Below are positions 1 to 17,793 of a stretch of 64,000 nucleotides of DNA, in pieces. The stretch is from Oscheius onirici (taxonomy: Eukaryota; Nematoda; Chromadorea; Rhabditida; Rhabditidae). The translations under genes were made by a program, and so were the position numbers. The notes under the pieces were generated by a model. The model saw only the letters and a list, made by a program, of their open reading frames with translations, had not been told where the DNA came from and did no database searches. The stretch lies in the NCBI GenBank assembly GCA_932521025.1, contig OW051470.1, positions 9,348,501 to 9,412,500 on the forward strand, in the 5' to 3' direction. Every line of letters starts with the position of its first letter. Position 1 is the stretch's first letter.

Positions 1-449
1 AAAAAGTCCATTTTCCATATTTGGGAAAGTGCTCGCGCTCGCATGTGAGCAAAAAATCTGCTCGTGCTCGCGCTAAAATTGAGAGGTCTGCTCGCCCAAC
101 CCTGATATTGACAGAACAAAATTTTGCAGAACGAGATACTTGTTGATACTAAGAAAGGAATGCCAAGCGAATAAAGCCGGTCAGCATTGAAGGGTATTGT
201 TTTTAAAGTTGCGCAATCCAAGACATCTTCTTCAATCACTGGAACCACAGCGCTGATTACTACAAAAGCATTGACGACGTGATGAATAGAACCAAGAGGG
301 TTAGCTGTAAATCTGAAAGAGATTCGGTCAGGCGCAATGGCCGTGCTATCAGAATGGCGGAAAAATTGAACCACCTGCCCTGGGAGTAGAAGAAGACGTC
401 CTCACAGATGGAGACGAGGAGCTAGAACTAGAGAAACTGATAGTCTTTG
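1..449. other. Accessory DNA without recognisable gene
   Basis: No supported coding region. The first 100 bases have a GCTCGCGCTCG-like repetitive texture typical of transposon ends, but no partner end or target duplication was found. Confidence 0.4.
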
Positions 450-760
450 ACTTGACTTGTCTAGCTGCTCCGACTGAAAGAAGACGTGTGATCTCATGTT
501 CGTGACAGTGATCTCATGTTCACTTTTTTCATCAATAAATCTGGCTATTTTGGTAATTTTTCGTGTACTTTTAAACCTCTTCAATACATTTTCGAGTTGA
601 CGAAAATTGCGTACCGCTCACTTTTTTGAGAACTTTTGCAATTTGATGCTCTCCTCCTACTTTTTACTGGCTTTCTGGAGAATTCTTTAGCTGGAATAAG
701 ATTCTTGCATTTCCAGCGAACAAATTGATGAAAATGCTGCACGTATTTGGCATAACTTTT
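450..760 (+). repeat. Diverged copy of the prp-40 3' end and its flank
   Basis: Read on the + strand, this stretch parallels the minus-strand sequence from about 5695 down to 5390: the last codons and stop of prp-40 and the DNA after it. Shared landmarks are CTCCGACT followed by AAAGAAGACG, the GTGATCTCATGTTC block (doubled here), the TCTGGCTA block, the TTTTCGAGTTG block and the AACAAATTGATG block, all in the same order. No open frame is kept, so it is a non-coding fragment of a duplication. Confidence 0.6.
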
Positions 761-1089
761 CTTTGAACTTCCGCTTGTTTGACTAATTTTTCAACCATTT
801 TTTTTAACGTTCTAGAGTAAAATTTTCACATGTCAATAACCGTATTCAGAAAGTAGACAGGAAAATTATCAATTTTTATAAATAGTTTAACGCATAAAAT
901 GCGAAAGCCCAAGCACAATTGGCTGGAAACTATCGAAACTAATAGTCTTTGACTTGACTTTCAAGATTTTTAGAGACTTTGACAAGTTGAGAAAAGCTTT
1001 TGAAAACCCTCACAGTCAAATGTTCTTTGCCCCTATATCTGTCTTCCTACAATTTGAGAAGCGGTAATTTTATTGACGTACGAACATAA

Positions 1090-2719
1090 AAGTCACATTA
1101 GCCAGAGGGATTTGAAGTCGCTGAAGAGCTGATCAAAGAGATCCTCTCCCTCGTAGTCAATCCACTTGTCGTAGAGGTAGGAGAAGTCGGCTACAAGCTT
1201 ATTTCCAGCAAAAAGAACACACTCCAGAACTTTTAAAATGTTCTCCACGCTGTGCAAATCTACAGGCGACACCAGCACTAATGTTCTCTTAAAATTGACT
1301 TTTTCGTTTACGTCTGCTGAACTTTCATATTTAGTGTGGTGAAAGACTACGACATTTTTAGCCAAGCCTCGTTTCAGGAACACATGAAGGTGTGCTTGGC
1401 GACTAAATGGGAATACCCGAGAAGTGTAATGTAAATTAAAGTAATGTCTTTTTTCCCAGTTCGGCAGCCATTTTTCTTGATAGTTTACAGTTCAATACAA
1501 GCTTAGACGGACAGAAGAGTCCGTCTCGATAGTCGTGTTCGGAAGAATCTGAATGAAGAGTGTGAAAGAAGGAAGATGGGGGAGAGACAGAGAAAAGTAG
1601 AGAGGCACTGGCAGATTGTAATAGAGAGAGACAGGAAAATAGATGGACAGATAACCGAATTGAAAGGTGGGAGACAGAAAGAAGAGCCTGACCTCTTTTT
1701 TTTAGGAAGAGAGACTGATGAATAATACAGACATCGCCTACAAGATCCAAGAATTCGTCAATCACGAGATCAGCGGTGTGGCAGAGTGTCAACAAAACTC
1801 TTGTCTTTCTTGTCGTTGAGCTGTTATAAGAAATGTTGTGACTTGACAAACGAGTTGGCATCGAATACGGGCCCAGTCCCGTTACGCCAAATAATGTACT
1901 TTTGAGCCCGACATTCGCTCGGATTCTACTCGAGGAAAACTTGGGACCTGCTTTCTCCTTAATTTCACTTGACTCTAAGTTGAGTCGCCCTGAAGCAGTA
2001 ATTTGTACGCAACAAATTCTGTTCAAGCTCTGGATTACCATCCATCTTGACTAATCTCTTGATATCATCTAACTTGACTTGACTGTCGGGCTCCAGTTCA
2101 ATACTATCTTAACACTATTTGAGGTCACGGACAGACAAACATCCTGAAATTGTGTTTCTGACAGTTGAGATATAGACAGATTGTGGGAAAGAGGTAAAGT
2201 TACAGAGAACCTAGAGTGACAATGAGGGAGACAAAGAAACAGATATATCCAACTCACGGCGATTGCCGAATAAAATCGATCCATACAAAACGGCTTCCCT
2301 TCCTCCAGAATCGACGAAATCAACTGCCATCGCTGTCTATCATCCTCCAAGGAAAAAGTAATGTTTCCACAGTGTCCTTGCACAAAAAAACTGATTTCCT
2401 TGCATTTCTGAGCTGTCTTACTCCGGCTATAAAAAAAACTACTTACCTTTATTTGAGGATAGTACTTTGTGTAAAATAATCGGCAATTTTCAAACTTGAT
2501 AGTTTTATACGCTTTGACTATCATGTCAGGTCGAATATAACGAAACTGGCTCTCAAAACTTTTACAACGAACGCTTCCGATCTCGTCCATCCAGTTTCCT
2601 ATTATTCTAGGTAATCTTTCGGTATGCCATCTGAGCTGTAGGTAGGCGTGCGTAAGCTTTATGTGTCCAAGTAGTATCCTCCAAGACTTTCGGCTGAGAC
2701 AGAAATTGTTGTGCTCCAT
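1090..2719 (-). CDS. Gene-like locus of unrecognised, possibly nematode-specific family (copy A)
   Basis: Not a family I can name. The first exon (about 2719-2448) gives roughly 90 residues. A short intron opening GTAAGTAG and an exon to about 2263 follow. A final open segment at 1383-1093 encodes about 96 residues with no visible motif. Exons 1-2 match the partial gene at the right edge of the window: both carry YKTIKFE before the intron, and after it KEISF/KEITF, DDRQRWQ/DDNKRWQ, ISSIL and RFYSA/RFFSA. The link between 2263 and 1383 is unclear because the frame in between is disturbed (1990-1700), so this may be a decaying copy. The two exons conserved between paralogs argue for real coding origin. 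A distant relation to nematode F-box-associated proteins is a guess only. Confidence 0.4.
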
Positions 2720-2915
2720 ATTTGCCCAAAATATCTTTTCACTAGAATGTATTTATATTTTTTTTATTTCTATGCAATAACATAGGCTGTATGTGTGTGG
2801 GGCGGGGGTAGAGGGAGTAATACAGGTAAAATGTCTAATAGAGAGACAGGGAAGTGGGAAATAAAACTTGTAAAATAAGGAATTTGGAAGAAAAGCAAAA
2901 TTTTACAATGAAACA

Positions 2916-4075
2916 TTATAAGATATTCTTGGCATATTCAACTCTGGCTTTGTTTATGAATGATAAAATAGCTCTGTTTGTTTTTGGAATCACGTTATTG
3001 GACCTCGTTAGTGCCTGGAACCTGGACCCCACTCTGTGTGAAAAAAACTGGCGACGAAGATTAGTTCTTGGCTTGGGAAGAACGATTTTAATTTTTGGAC
3101 CACGCGTTCGGGATTGGGAAAACATGAAAAACTGGTGTTTGTCAACTCGAGATTCAGATGATAGTATTTTTTCGATCATTTTGAGGTCGGCAACACTCCT
3201 TCGAATTTTTAGGGTGTCAAGCTGAAGACTTGTTTCTGTCAGGAAAACGCGGGATATTGAGATAGGAATATTTTCCCTGATGGAAAAATAGTTTGCGCGT
3301 AAAGTCATTTTGGCCGCTCTCCAAAACTTTGTCGATACGGTTGTCCCCGTTTAGGATGGTCTGACCGAATTCAAGAATAGGTCTGACAAAGGTTTTATAA
3401 ATTTTGACCCAAACATGAACATCGTTTGCTTTTATGGTTCGGAAATGATTGAAAGTTCGCATTTTGGCGTTGGCAAGGACTTTGTTAGCGTGAGGAATCA
3501 AGGAAAGGTCGGACGTAACGAGGAAGCCAAGATAGCGGATCTCGGAAGTTTCGAGTAGCGTAGAACCGTGAATAGTGTAGGGGAATTTAAGGTTTGTGGG
3601 ACCAATGCGGAGAACTCGGGTTTTTTTCAGGGCTAGAGGAAGGCCCCAGGCTACAGACCACTCGGCAATCTTGTTGATTGCAGTCTGGATTATCAGTGAG
3701 TCCTCTGAAGAGCTAACTTCGGAATAAATCTTCAAATCATCTGCAAAAATTTTACATTTAACCCCACAGGCCTCGATTATTGAGGGTATTTCACTAGTAT
3801 ACAAACTGAAGAGTAATGGGGAGAGACAGCTACCTTGCGGTACGCCATTTGGGATCGTATGGGAGGAAGAGAGTTTTACCGCTTTTTACTTGGAAAGTTC
3901 GGTTGGAGATATAATTTCTCAACCAGACAAGAATTTTAGGATGAATTTTAAAGTGTTGCAGTTTTTTCATAAGGAGATTGTGAGGTTGTCAAAAGCCTTT
4001 GAAAAATCAAAATAGACAACATCCAAGGCCTTTTTGTTATCAACAGCACGAATCCAATCATTAACTCATTTTCGC
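2916..4075 (-). mobile_element. Truncated non-LTR retrotransposon (CR1/Jockey-like reverse transcriptase remnant)
   Basis: Three overlapping minus-strand frames together read as the C-terminal half of a LINE reverse transcriptase. The 5' part gives a PQG-S-LSPLLFSLY motif (about 3840-3800). The catalytic box FADDLKIY follows at about 3745, then a typical thumb region (KTFVRPILEFGQ). The 3' part (3308-2916) resembles the C-terminal tail of LINE pol proteins, with FFSHR and an aliphatic NNVIP segment. Frame changes near 3800 and 3250 and the missing N-terminus show it is dead. No flanking duplication was identified. Confidence 0.75.
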
Positions 4076-4221
4076 TTGGATCTTGCAGCTGGCGTCATCG
4101 TCGAGTCCATCGAGGCATCTTGCGTCTTGTTCAACGTAGATTGGGCAGAATGAGCAGAACGAGGGCATGAATCCATGTCGTTGAGGCGGAGTTCAGGGAA
4201 TCCTAAAATCGATATCAACGG

Positions 4222-4600
4222 TTGCATGGTCAAACGCGTCCGGACGTGCCAACTGCTATTGGAATGCTAGGTCGATATCGTTGTCATTCATTCGTCATTC
4301 GCGGTCGGGGGTTCGGCGCCCGAGGGGAGTCAAAGTTTTTGCATTTTTTTCTTATCACGAGTAGCAAAAAAAATGGGCCGTTCTCAAACACGACGAACTA
4401 CAGACGGCTATTTCATTGTAGCCACTTGCAGTTCGACATTGCTTGAGAACGACAGACAGAGAGTATGTTACAGGCCTTTTTTTTAGAGTGTACGAAAAAT
4501 TCTTCAACAAAATGGCTAAAAACATATGTAGCATCAGAGCTACTTCTAACGTCTACCTCTTATTTTTTTACCCTTTTATCGAGAAAACTAGCGAAAACCT
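4222..4600. other. Intergenic, no gene seen
   Basis: Short open frames only, without motif, exon structure or similarity to neighbours. Confidence 0.4.
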
Positions 4601-4609
4601 CACCCGCGC

Positions 4610-5160
4610 TTTCTTCCCAGCCGGCTTCCTTTAGACTCCTAGTTGGCGGCTTCCTCTTTGACGAGGCTGAATTCTTGGATAAAAATCTGAAAAAGGTCAT
4701 TTTGAGGCCAAACATGAAGCTTTTAGTAACAAGAGCGACTGCTTTTAGACGATTTTCTAGCATCAGAGCTAATGCTTCTTATTTTCATCGAGAGAATAAG
4801 CGAAAACCTCACCTGAGATGCGCGCTTTCTTCTCCCGAAGAGACATCAATGATTGCGAGGTTCCGATACCTCTTGTAAAACGCTCTAAAGGTACGAAAGG
4901 TATCCATAAAAAATGGCAAACAACTCATGCTCCGACCGCGTCCTAGCTGTAAAAGAGCTTTCGCACGGGCTCGTCGAACTTCGGCAACTTGACGTTCCAG
5001 TCTGGCAAGGAGAGAGGCGGCGGCGTAGACATCGCACCTAGAGTTCTAGTGTAAAAACTAGACTAAAATGCTTACCAAAACCGTCGATCAGCCCAATTGA
5101 GCCGTCCCGATCGAATGAGGAAGAAAATGCTTCCGGAACGCTCGGCACGCGTCATGCTGA
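4610..5160 (-). pseudogene. Pseudogene of mitochondrial ribosomal protein mS23
   Basis: On the minus strand the sequence repeats the functional mrps-23 gene at 8249-8952 exon by exon, introns included. It has the ACGCGTGCCGAGCGTTCCGG start region (about 5150), the TCTACGCCGCCGCCTCTCTC exon (about 5030) and the ATTTTTATCCAAGAATTCA exon (about 4690). Breaks are clear: a 12-base gap in exon 1, a TAG in place of the ACCGAGGAC codons in exon 2, altered exon ends, and a deletion fusing the last exon. Because introns are kept it arose by DNA duplication, not retroposition. It lies inverted relative to its parent, just beyond the 3' end of prp-40. Confidence 0.85.
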
Positions 5161-5684
5161 AATTAAGAAAAATTACCGCGAACAATGACTGAAACTCACA
5201 TTCTGCTGACCTCCGAGGTCCCGTCCGTCGGCTCGGGGAAATAACGGTCCCGGCCGGCACTTCTCGATCTAAATTGATTTTTTATTCAAGAAATGGAAGA
5301 AAAAGAGAAGAGACAAAAGACCTGATGTTCCAGAAATAAAAAAGAAATGGAAGAAAAAGAGAAGAGACAAAAAGTCAACATTTGCATCAATTTGTTCGCT
5401 CAAAAAGCACGTTTCCGAGAATATTTTGCAGGCTAAAAAATTAGCTGGAAAGCCAATAAAAAGTAGGAATAGCGTATCGAAATAAAAAAGTTTTCAAAAA
5501 GTGTACGCAAAATTGTGCCAACTCGAAAATGTCTAATACATAGTGGGCCATTTCGGGTCCTTTATGGCAAAACAGGTAGCCAAATTGCGATAAAACGGTC
5601 TAAAAGTACAGTAAAAATTTGCGAAGTAGCCAGATTTATAGATGAAAAAAGTGAACATGAGATCACACGCCATGGCGTCTTCTT

Positions 5685-10688
<5,004 letters not shown>

Positions 10689-10927
10689 CCTGAAAGTTTT
10701 TTTTTAAACAAAAATGCAGAAAAATGAGAGAAAAAGCGATAAATGGGCGAGAGAAAAGAGAAATCGAAGCGCTTGGCTCCAATTATGGATTACGGTAGTT
10801 GGGACGCAAAATTGCGTACTTTTTCGAGGCAGCTCTGATTTCTTTGACTTTCGTCTATTTTCTTCGGATTTTCTCAGCTTATTTCTCCTTTTCTTGATAA
10901 AAAAATCAACTTTAGGCCGCGAATGAC
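10689..10927. promoter_or_regulatory. Divergent promoter region between prp-40 and the gro-1-type operon
   Basis: About 240 bases separate the two start codons, so both promoters must lie here or inside the first exons. An AT-rich stretch and a CAACTTTAG acceptor-like site just before the gop-1 ATG (10917) are visible; the latter could be a trans-splice site. Confidence 0.5.
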
Positions 10928-13900
10928 ATGCTGAAGCGGTTCGGCGGCTCATCAAACTCGCTCTGGAAGCCGAAAAACCCGCACTCTTTGGAATATTTAA
11001 AGTTAGTCAAATTTAGTTTGTAAAATACAACACTTTTAGATATTTACACGGCGTTTTGACCAAAAATGAAAAGGTCACGGACGGGAATAGAAAGATTCTT
11101 GTCGAGGCGCTGCGTGCCATAGCCGAAATTCTCATCTGGGGCGACCAGAATGACAGCACCGTCTTCGAGTAAGCCATGTTTTTTACATTTACCCAAACTT
11201 TTCAGCTTTTTCCTCGAAAAACAAATGCTCTGCTTCTTCCACAACTTTATGAAGCAAGACAGTGGCTCCCTAAATGTACAACTGCTCCAAAATCTCAACA
11301 TTTTGTTCGAGAACATACGACACGAGACTTCCCTATGTAAAAATTTAATTTTCGAACAAAAAGGACAGTTTTTAGACTTTCTTCTCAGCAATAACATGGT
11401 AAACTCGATAATTTCGCACAGCTTCGACTTCAGCAACGAGGAAATCATGGCCTATTACATATCATTTTTGAAGACGCTCTCCTTCAAGCTTAACCCCTGC
11501 ACAATTCACTTTTTCTTCACAGAAGTGAGCTTTTTTCAAAATTTGTTGCTTCTTGGAAGGCCTGTAACGATAATTAAAAGGGCTTGAGTCCAAAATCTTT
11601 AGAAAAATTTCGTGTAAACAATAATGCGAAAATTGTATGATGCTTTTTAATTTTCCCACGTTACTGTGCAAGTTCTTGCGTAAAATCTAGCCGAAATGAC
11701 TTAAACTATTGAAGAAAAGAGGAAAAATGTCATGTGACAAGATTCACCCTCATTTGATATTTTTTGAAAGATATCATAAAAAAATCACAGCTTTTTTCCA
11801 ACGAAAAGTACCAATGTTTCAGAAAAACTCTCACCAAAGCACGGCCGAATTTCCCCTGCTAACGGAATCGCTAAAGCTGTACAATTTCTCCGAGAGTATG
11901 GTCCGAATAGCCGTCCGGAATATTGTCTTAAACATCGTCAGAGTCAACGATCCAGCCATGCTGGAGTACGTCCAGGTGACCATCAAGGTACGACTTTTTC
12001 TATTACCAAAAAATAACTATTTTCAGCAATATTTGTGCGATTTGATCGACGGACTAGTAGCCCAGGCCATTGATCTTGATACTTTCATCAGATCGGCTGA
12101 AAATGTGCAGGCTAATCGGGAGAGACTGCGTGACAAAGTCGATGATCTCGTCGACATCCTGCACTATATTGCAGAGCTGCTGGAAGTAGAGCCTGTGGCA
12201 GAGAAGCTGTCCGATTTAGTCATAAACAGGTATGGATCTGGGTTTCGGCTAATATAGAGAACTATGAGAAAACTTGATAAATCAAGCGGTGTCCGATAAA
12301 GACCAGAGCATTGATAGTCTCTGAGAATCCTTCAAGCTATGCCACTTTCTAATATACCAGCGAAAACTGGCAAGAATTATGGCCAGACGGATCTAATTGA
12401 ACAGCTCAGAACAAGCTTTTGCTACTGCTGCACCGACCAACAGTTACGATTTATCTTCCAGATTCCTCATACCACTGCTCCTGAACAGTCTAGCCCCACG
12501 ACGCGACAACTCTTCCGTTCTTCTGACTCCCGTCTCAAGTCTCTTCTTTTTCTCTGAATTTTTATTGGTACGATCTTCTATCCTGAATCTTCATTTCGCA
12601 TGTTTCCCGTTGCGTAAGATTCCCTAGAAAAATACGCAATTTTCCGTGACAAGAAGTACGCAAGTTCCCGTTCTCTCGATACGCAATCTTGCGTAACTTG
12701 AAGTACGCAATGTAATTTTTCGATTTTCAGGTAGTCGCTCACCAAAAGACGATTCAATGCTTCCTTGGAGCTTTCCTCTTCGAAAACTGCTCCATTTCCA
12801 AGACTCACTGGGTTCGAGACTCTGATCATTATAGCCTACTGGCTTTTGACAGTCTTTTAATCGAGCGAGATTCCAGGTATTTTCGAGTTTTTAGAGTAAA
12901 AAAATTATATTTTAGAGCCTTTTTCGACGCTCTTCTAGGCGCTTTTGATGCCTCAAACAACGACGATTATCTCTCATTTTACGGGTTAATGCTCATCTAT
13001 AGTATGCTACAAAATCAAGGTAAATTTACCTGAAAAATGAGTAATTAACATTCCGAATTGCTAACTTTTCAGCCAGTGAGTTTAAGTGTTGTTAATGGTG
13101 TTTTGAAGCTTGTTTTGTTGTAGTTGTACCCGTCATTTTGTGCCTTAAAAATGCCATTTTCAGCTGAAGTCGGAGAACTGCTGAGCTGCGCAAAGATTCC
13201 ATTTTTCGAAAAGACTCCAAAGATGAGAAGAAGTAATACGCAAGGAGTGGAATACGGCGAGGAGGTGGGCATTATATTTGAGTGTTGTTTGGAGAGAAAA
13301 TGATCTGGAAGAGGCAGTAGTACGATCTAGAGTTCACTGAAAGTTGGGAGACGATCAAGAACTGGCTGACCGTTGGCCTATTTTGCCTCACCAGACCACC
13401 GTCTACATGTTCGAAAAGTTCAGAGATTAGCTTGAAACCTTCTTTGGTATTATCTGAACTTGTCTGATTTTCTGTCTGACCGGCTGTGACCCTTCTAATA
13501 GTACCGTATAGCTGAAACGTAGTATTTCCTTTCTTTTTTGTATCATTTTCACATTTGACGACGAAAAATCAAAAGTAGGCGAAAAACGCTTCCAGGCAAT
13601 GGACACAGCTCCGAACAGTCCCCAAATCCCGTGTGATCAACGCATAATGGATGCCCTGCTGTCTGTCGTAGCCGCAGCTGGCAAGGAAGACAGTCATCTC
13701 CGTCCGATTACTCTTGAGCTAGCCTGTCTTGTTCTTCGACAACTTTTGATGCTAATCGACGCGGATCAGGTATTTTAGGCCTTTTTCTAGAATTTTTACC
13801 TGGAATTTTGCTATTTTTCAAAAACACGTATTTTAGATGCATAATACGATGCAATCGACAGCCAGCCGTGTACGACTGATCCTATGCGAAAAACTGGCGC

Positions 13901-15544
13901 CACACGTCTTTTCGGAAAATCTCTTTCTCGAGTGGTTTGAGGACGAATATGCCGAGTTTGAGGTACTTTACCTGTTTTTTTAAGCTAAAAGCACACAATT
14001 ACAGGTTAATCACATAAAATTTGACATAATCGGCTACGAAATGCTCCTGCCACCGTGTACGACGGCTCTCAGCGGCCTGCCACTTCACAAAAGACTCCCT
14101 TCGGGATTTGAGGAGAAAATTCGCAGTGTAAGCTTTATTTCTTACTCTGAAAGTGCCTTAAGCTTAAAAACGTCAATTCTTTTTTACAGGTAATTCAACT
14201 CTATCTTCATACGAGAAAAATGGAGAAGGATCTGCTGGGCGAAGCGGACCAGGAACTCCCACTGTCTGTGTCGTCTGGGGACGTGGTGGCTATTGGGGAT
14301 TGCATCAATTTGAGTGAGTTTTGCATGTTTTCTCTTGAAAACTGCCGGGCCCACAGAAAGTTTGAGAAAATGACTATTTTTTCACTTGAAATAGGCGTGC
14401 TGACAGCTTTTTAGTGACCGCCGGACAACCAGAAAAATTTCGTCCTTTTCATTTTTCGATGTCGGTCCGGTCGGGTTAAAGTTTAGGATAAGTGGTCCAT
14501 TTTAGGATGCAGTTATAGTAAACTGTCCAAAAAGCTCCATATCACAGGCTGCAGTAACCTGATCCCAAAAATGTACGAATTGAAACGCTAAGCTTAAAGT
14601 TTCCTAAGTAGCTTCGAACAAATAATCACAAAAAAACGTCACATTGCATCGAGAATGTTCTAAAAATCCTCACTAATTTACAGACAATTCGGACCTTCTT
14701 TCCTGCACAGTCGTCTCTTCCAAAGGAGAAAAGCAGTGCCGATTCCTGGTCACAGATCGTCTCCAACTGATCCTCGTCGAGCCGGACACGAAAAAAGCCG
14801 GCTGGGCCATTGTCCGGTTCGTCGGCCTGCTTCAAGACACCCAGATCAGCGGCGACCCGTCAGATTCGCGAGCGCTTCATGTCGTCGTCGAGGGTCAGCC
14901 TTCCCGTCTCAGCGTACGTTTTTTTGCATATTTGGTATCCAAAAAAGTGGTAACTTTTTTTTAAATTTATGCTAGAAGCGCCTGCTTCCGGTTTTTAGAC
15001 AGTTATTGTCATTTTTCGTATTTATACCCTAGAACCTATACTTTTTCAGAAAAGAAGGGCAATTCTTACGTCAAAATTCATCTTTGACGACCACATTCGA
15101 TGTATGGCGGCGAAACAGCGCCTCACGAAAGGGCGCCAGTCGGCTAGAGGCATGAAACTGCAGGCGATAGCCGATGTGCTCGGAGTGAAGCCGACTGAGA
15201 CCATGTCGCCAAGAGCCAATCCGTTCCGAATTGTAAAAGGATGTGCCCCGGGCAGTGTGAGGAAACAGGTAAGGGAATCTTTTTGTTTGTAAGCCACAGT
15301 TAGACAGCTGTAAGGCTGAAACGATTTTTAACGGCAACAGCCACATTATATAGGTAGATAGGCCAAATTATTTATGGTCATACCAGCCACAGTTAGACAG
15401 CTGTTAGGCTGAATTTTTCTCATAATATTATTCCTTTTTCAGGCATCTGCAGCACCCGGCTCCGTCTACCACTCGATGAATAACCTGAACTCCATTCCAG
15501 ATGACCCAGATCACACAAAACCCGGTCGAATCAAACACGTGTAG
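10928..15544 (+). CDS. gop-1: CLEC16A/Ema homolog GOP-1 (endosome, autophagy)
   Basis: The family promotes endosomal maturation (RAB-7/RAB-2 dependent) and mitophagy. The N-terminus MLKRFGGSSNSLWKPKNPHS and LEYLKYLHGVLTKN is the diagnostic FPL domain start. FPL continues through ILIWGDQNDSTVFDFFLEKQ, LNVQLLQNLNILFENIRHE and EEIMAYYISFLKTLS. After an intron come SESMVRIAVRNIVLN and further helical repeats. The C-terminal half follows the family (NDEFEDE-like segments, a GLPLHKRLP stretch) and ends with a basic, Pro/Ser-rich tail and TAG at 15542. About 18 exons. In intron 15276-15443 and others there are copies of the short intronic repeat. First gene of the operon. Confidence 0.9.
15290..15415. 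repeat. Short intronic repeat, two inverted units in a gop-1 intron
   Basis: Two units containing GCCACAGTTAGACAGCTGT lie about 90 bases apart in the last gop-1 introns. They are the reverse complement of the unit in prp-40 introns. Confidence 0.6.
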
Positions 15545-15727
15545 CTCCCCTCTTTTTAACCTAAATTAATACATTATTCTAGTCTGTAAGTAGATACTGA
15601 TCCTCCCCTTGTAAATAGACCATTTTCTCACAAAATAAGTCATTTTTCACTTGTCGTTTGTCTTTTTTGGCGTTTATCGCTCAAATATGTTTTTACATAA
15701 TTTTAGGCTTAAAGAATAGGTGTTAAG

Positions 15728-17450
15728 ATGACCGAACCGGCTACATCTTCGACGGAAAGACCGTCACCGAATCCCGACATGCCGCCGACGATTCTCGTCC
15801 TCGGAATGGCCGGCTCGGGAAAGACGTCCTTTGTTCAGGTTTGTGGCCCTTTTCCTTGCAATTTTTACGTAATCATAATCGAATTTGATGATTTTTCGGT
15901 CTTTTTCCATGCAAGGATAACAAAATAGCCATATAACCAAAAATTGAGCCATTCGAATCGTTTTCAGTTCAGTTTTCACGAGCTTTGGTGACCTTCAGGG
16001 CATTTTTGAAGTAGCTAGCTACCTTAGAATGATTTTGAGCTGAAAAATAGCAAAAAGGGACCAGTTTCCTTCACAGTATTTCTGTCGTTAAAAGCCCATT
16101 TTCAGCGTCTCTCTGCCATTCTGCACGCCAAGAAGACTCCTCCCTATCTCATAAATCTCGATCCGGCCGTCCAAAAGGCACATTTTCACCATTTCATCCT
16201 AAAAACCCCTCAAATTTAGGTCCCCTACCCGGCCAATGTGGATATTCGCGACACTGTCAAGTACAAGGAAGTGATGAAAGAGTATGGACTCGGTCCGAAC
16301 GGCGCCATCATTACCTGTCTCAATCTGATGTGCACCCGCTTTGATCAGGTCAGTTTTTCGGGGTTTTCCCCCCACAAAATGGCTCTCCTTCCTTTTTTAA
16401 TGCTAGGCCCTAAAAATGCGAAAAAAAAAATTGATTTCCAGGTCCTCGAGCTGGTCCGTCAGCGAGCCACCGACTACTCGATGTGCATTGTCGACACGCC
16501 CGGGCAGATTGAGGCCTTTACTTGGAGCGCCAGTGGCTCAATTATTACGGATTCGCTGGCCAGCAGTCATCCGACGGTAATTTTTTTTACCTTCCTTATT
16601 CTGTTAGGCTACATAGCGTAGTGTATCGGTAAGAAGCGCCGTTACGAACCACACGACTCAGGTTCGGTTCCTCACCTCGACAGGTTTTTTTTACCAAATG
16701 GTTTTGCATAGGAAATGGTGATGTTTCTATATATTTGGGAACGAAAAAAATACGAAATTTATCATTTCCTCACTCCTACAAAGTAATTTAGGTCGTCGTC
16801 TACGTTGTGGACTCTGCCAGAGCTACCAGCCCGACGACCTTCATGTCCAATATGCTCTACGCGTGTTCCATTCAGTACAGGACGAAACTGCCCTTTATGG
16901 TCGTTTTTAACAAGGTTTTTACTAGTTTTTTAGCCTACATAGAAGTATATTTTAGGCCGACATTGTAAAGCCCACATTCGCCCAAAAATGGATGACGGAT
17001 TTTGAAAAATTCGACGAGGCTCTGGAAGAATCTAGAAGCACCTACATGAACGATCTCAGTCGCTCCCTTTCGCTCGTTCTCGACGAATTTTATAATGGCC
17101 TCAAATCGGGTAACTTATTGCCCCCATAAACGACACAAATTATAGTTTGTGTCTCGTCAGCGACTGGTGAAGGAATGGACGATGTTATTGCTGGGATTCG
17201 GGAGTGCGCCGACCAGTACAGGAAGGAGTATATCCCGATGTATCAGAAGGTTTTGGCCGAGAAGGACAAGATGGACCAGGAGGAGTTTGAGAGGAAGAAG
17301 AAGGAGGTAGACTTTTCGGATTATTTAGAAAAAAGGCTGGAAAATGAGAGATCTAGGAGCTTAGAAGACGAAGTTATCAAGTCTATGTTCTTTTTTAACC
17401 GTGGCGCTCGATTGGCGCCAAAACAACTCGGTTTCGATTCTGCTCTCTGA
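15728..17450 (+). CDS. gop-2: GPN-loop GTPase 1 (XAB1), RNA polymerase II assembly/import
   Basis: GPN1 is a small GTPase needed for assembly and nuclear import of RNA polymerase II. Exon 1 has the P-loop GMAGSGKT at residues 26-33. Following exons give INLDPAV, the [15 protein letters not shown] switch region, the family-defining GPN loop in GLGPNGAI, the [10 protein letters not shown]3 motif and the VVFNKADI G4 motif, then [10 protein letters not shown]. The C-terminus is a charged helix ([18 protein letters not shown]) and ends FDSAL then TGA, similar to other GPN1 tails. Eight or so exons; about 360 residues. One intron (16576-16792) carries a tRNA-like repeat. Start at 15728 sits behind an ATTTTAG acceptor. 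Confidence 0.93.
16603..16690 (+). repeat. tRNA-like (B-box) short repeat in gop-2 intron
   Basis: A degenerate A-box (TAGCGTAGTG...) and a good RNA polymerase III B-box (GGTTCGGTTCC) are followed by a T run. The anticodon arm does not fold, so this is a SINE-like relic rather than a tRNA. Confidence 0.4.
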
Positions 17451-17793
17451 TGTTGTCTGTTATTTTTGTGTTGTCTATTGTCTGCTATTTTTGTGGAAAT
17501 TACCCGTTAATAGTATTTAACGGAAAGTATGATCAAACTTTTGGCGACGAGTAAACTTCCATTCAAGCTTGTCTCAAAATCCTAGGAGTTCCGATCTCTG
17601 AACACTGAAGTTCAGAAAACAGCTAGTAAATTCTGCTGCAGCGGAACACGTCATTTTAGTGTGTTTTCGGTCATTTCTCAGCTTCTGAACGTTGTGTTGT
17701 TTAGCGATAAAATTGACAGGTTTATTGTGCTTAGAATCTCAAAAGTTCCGCCAAGAAGTGGCTCCATTGGCTAGCGGTTCAAACCTTTTTCAG

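Noticed and set aside
1436-2041. 201-codon minus frame as a separate gene
   Set aside because: Low-complexity Ser/Leu composition with splice-like breaks; may be partly exon and partly intron of the copy A locus, not a gene by itself.
16603-16690. A tRNA gene in the gop-2 intron
   Set aside because: Only the T-arm is convincing; no cloverleaf can be drawn.
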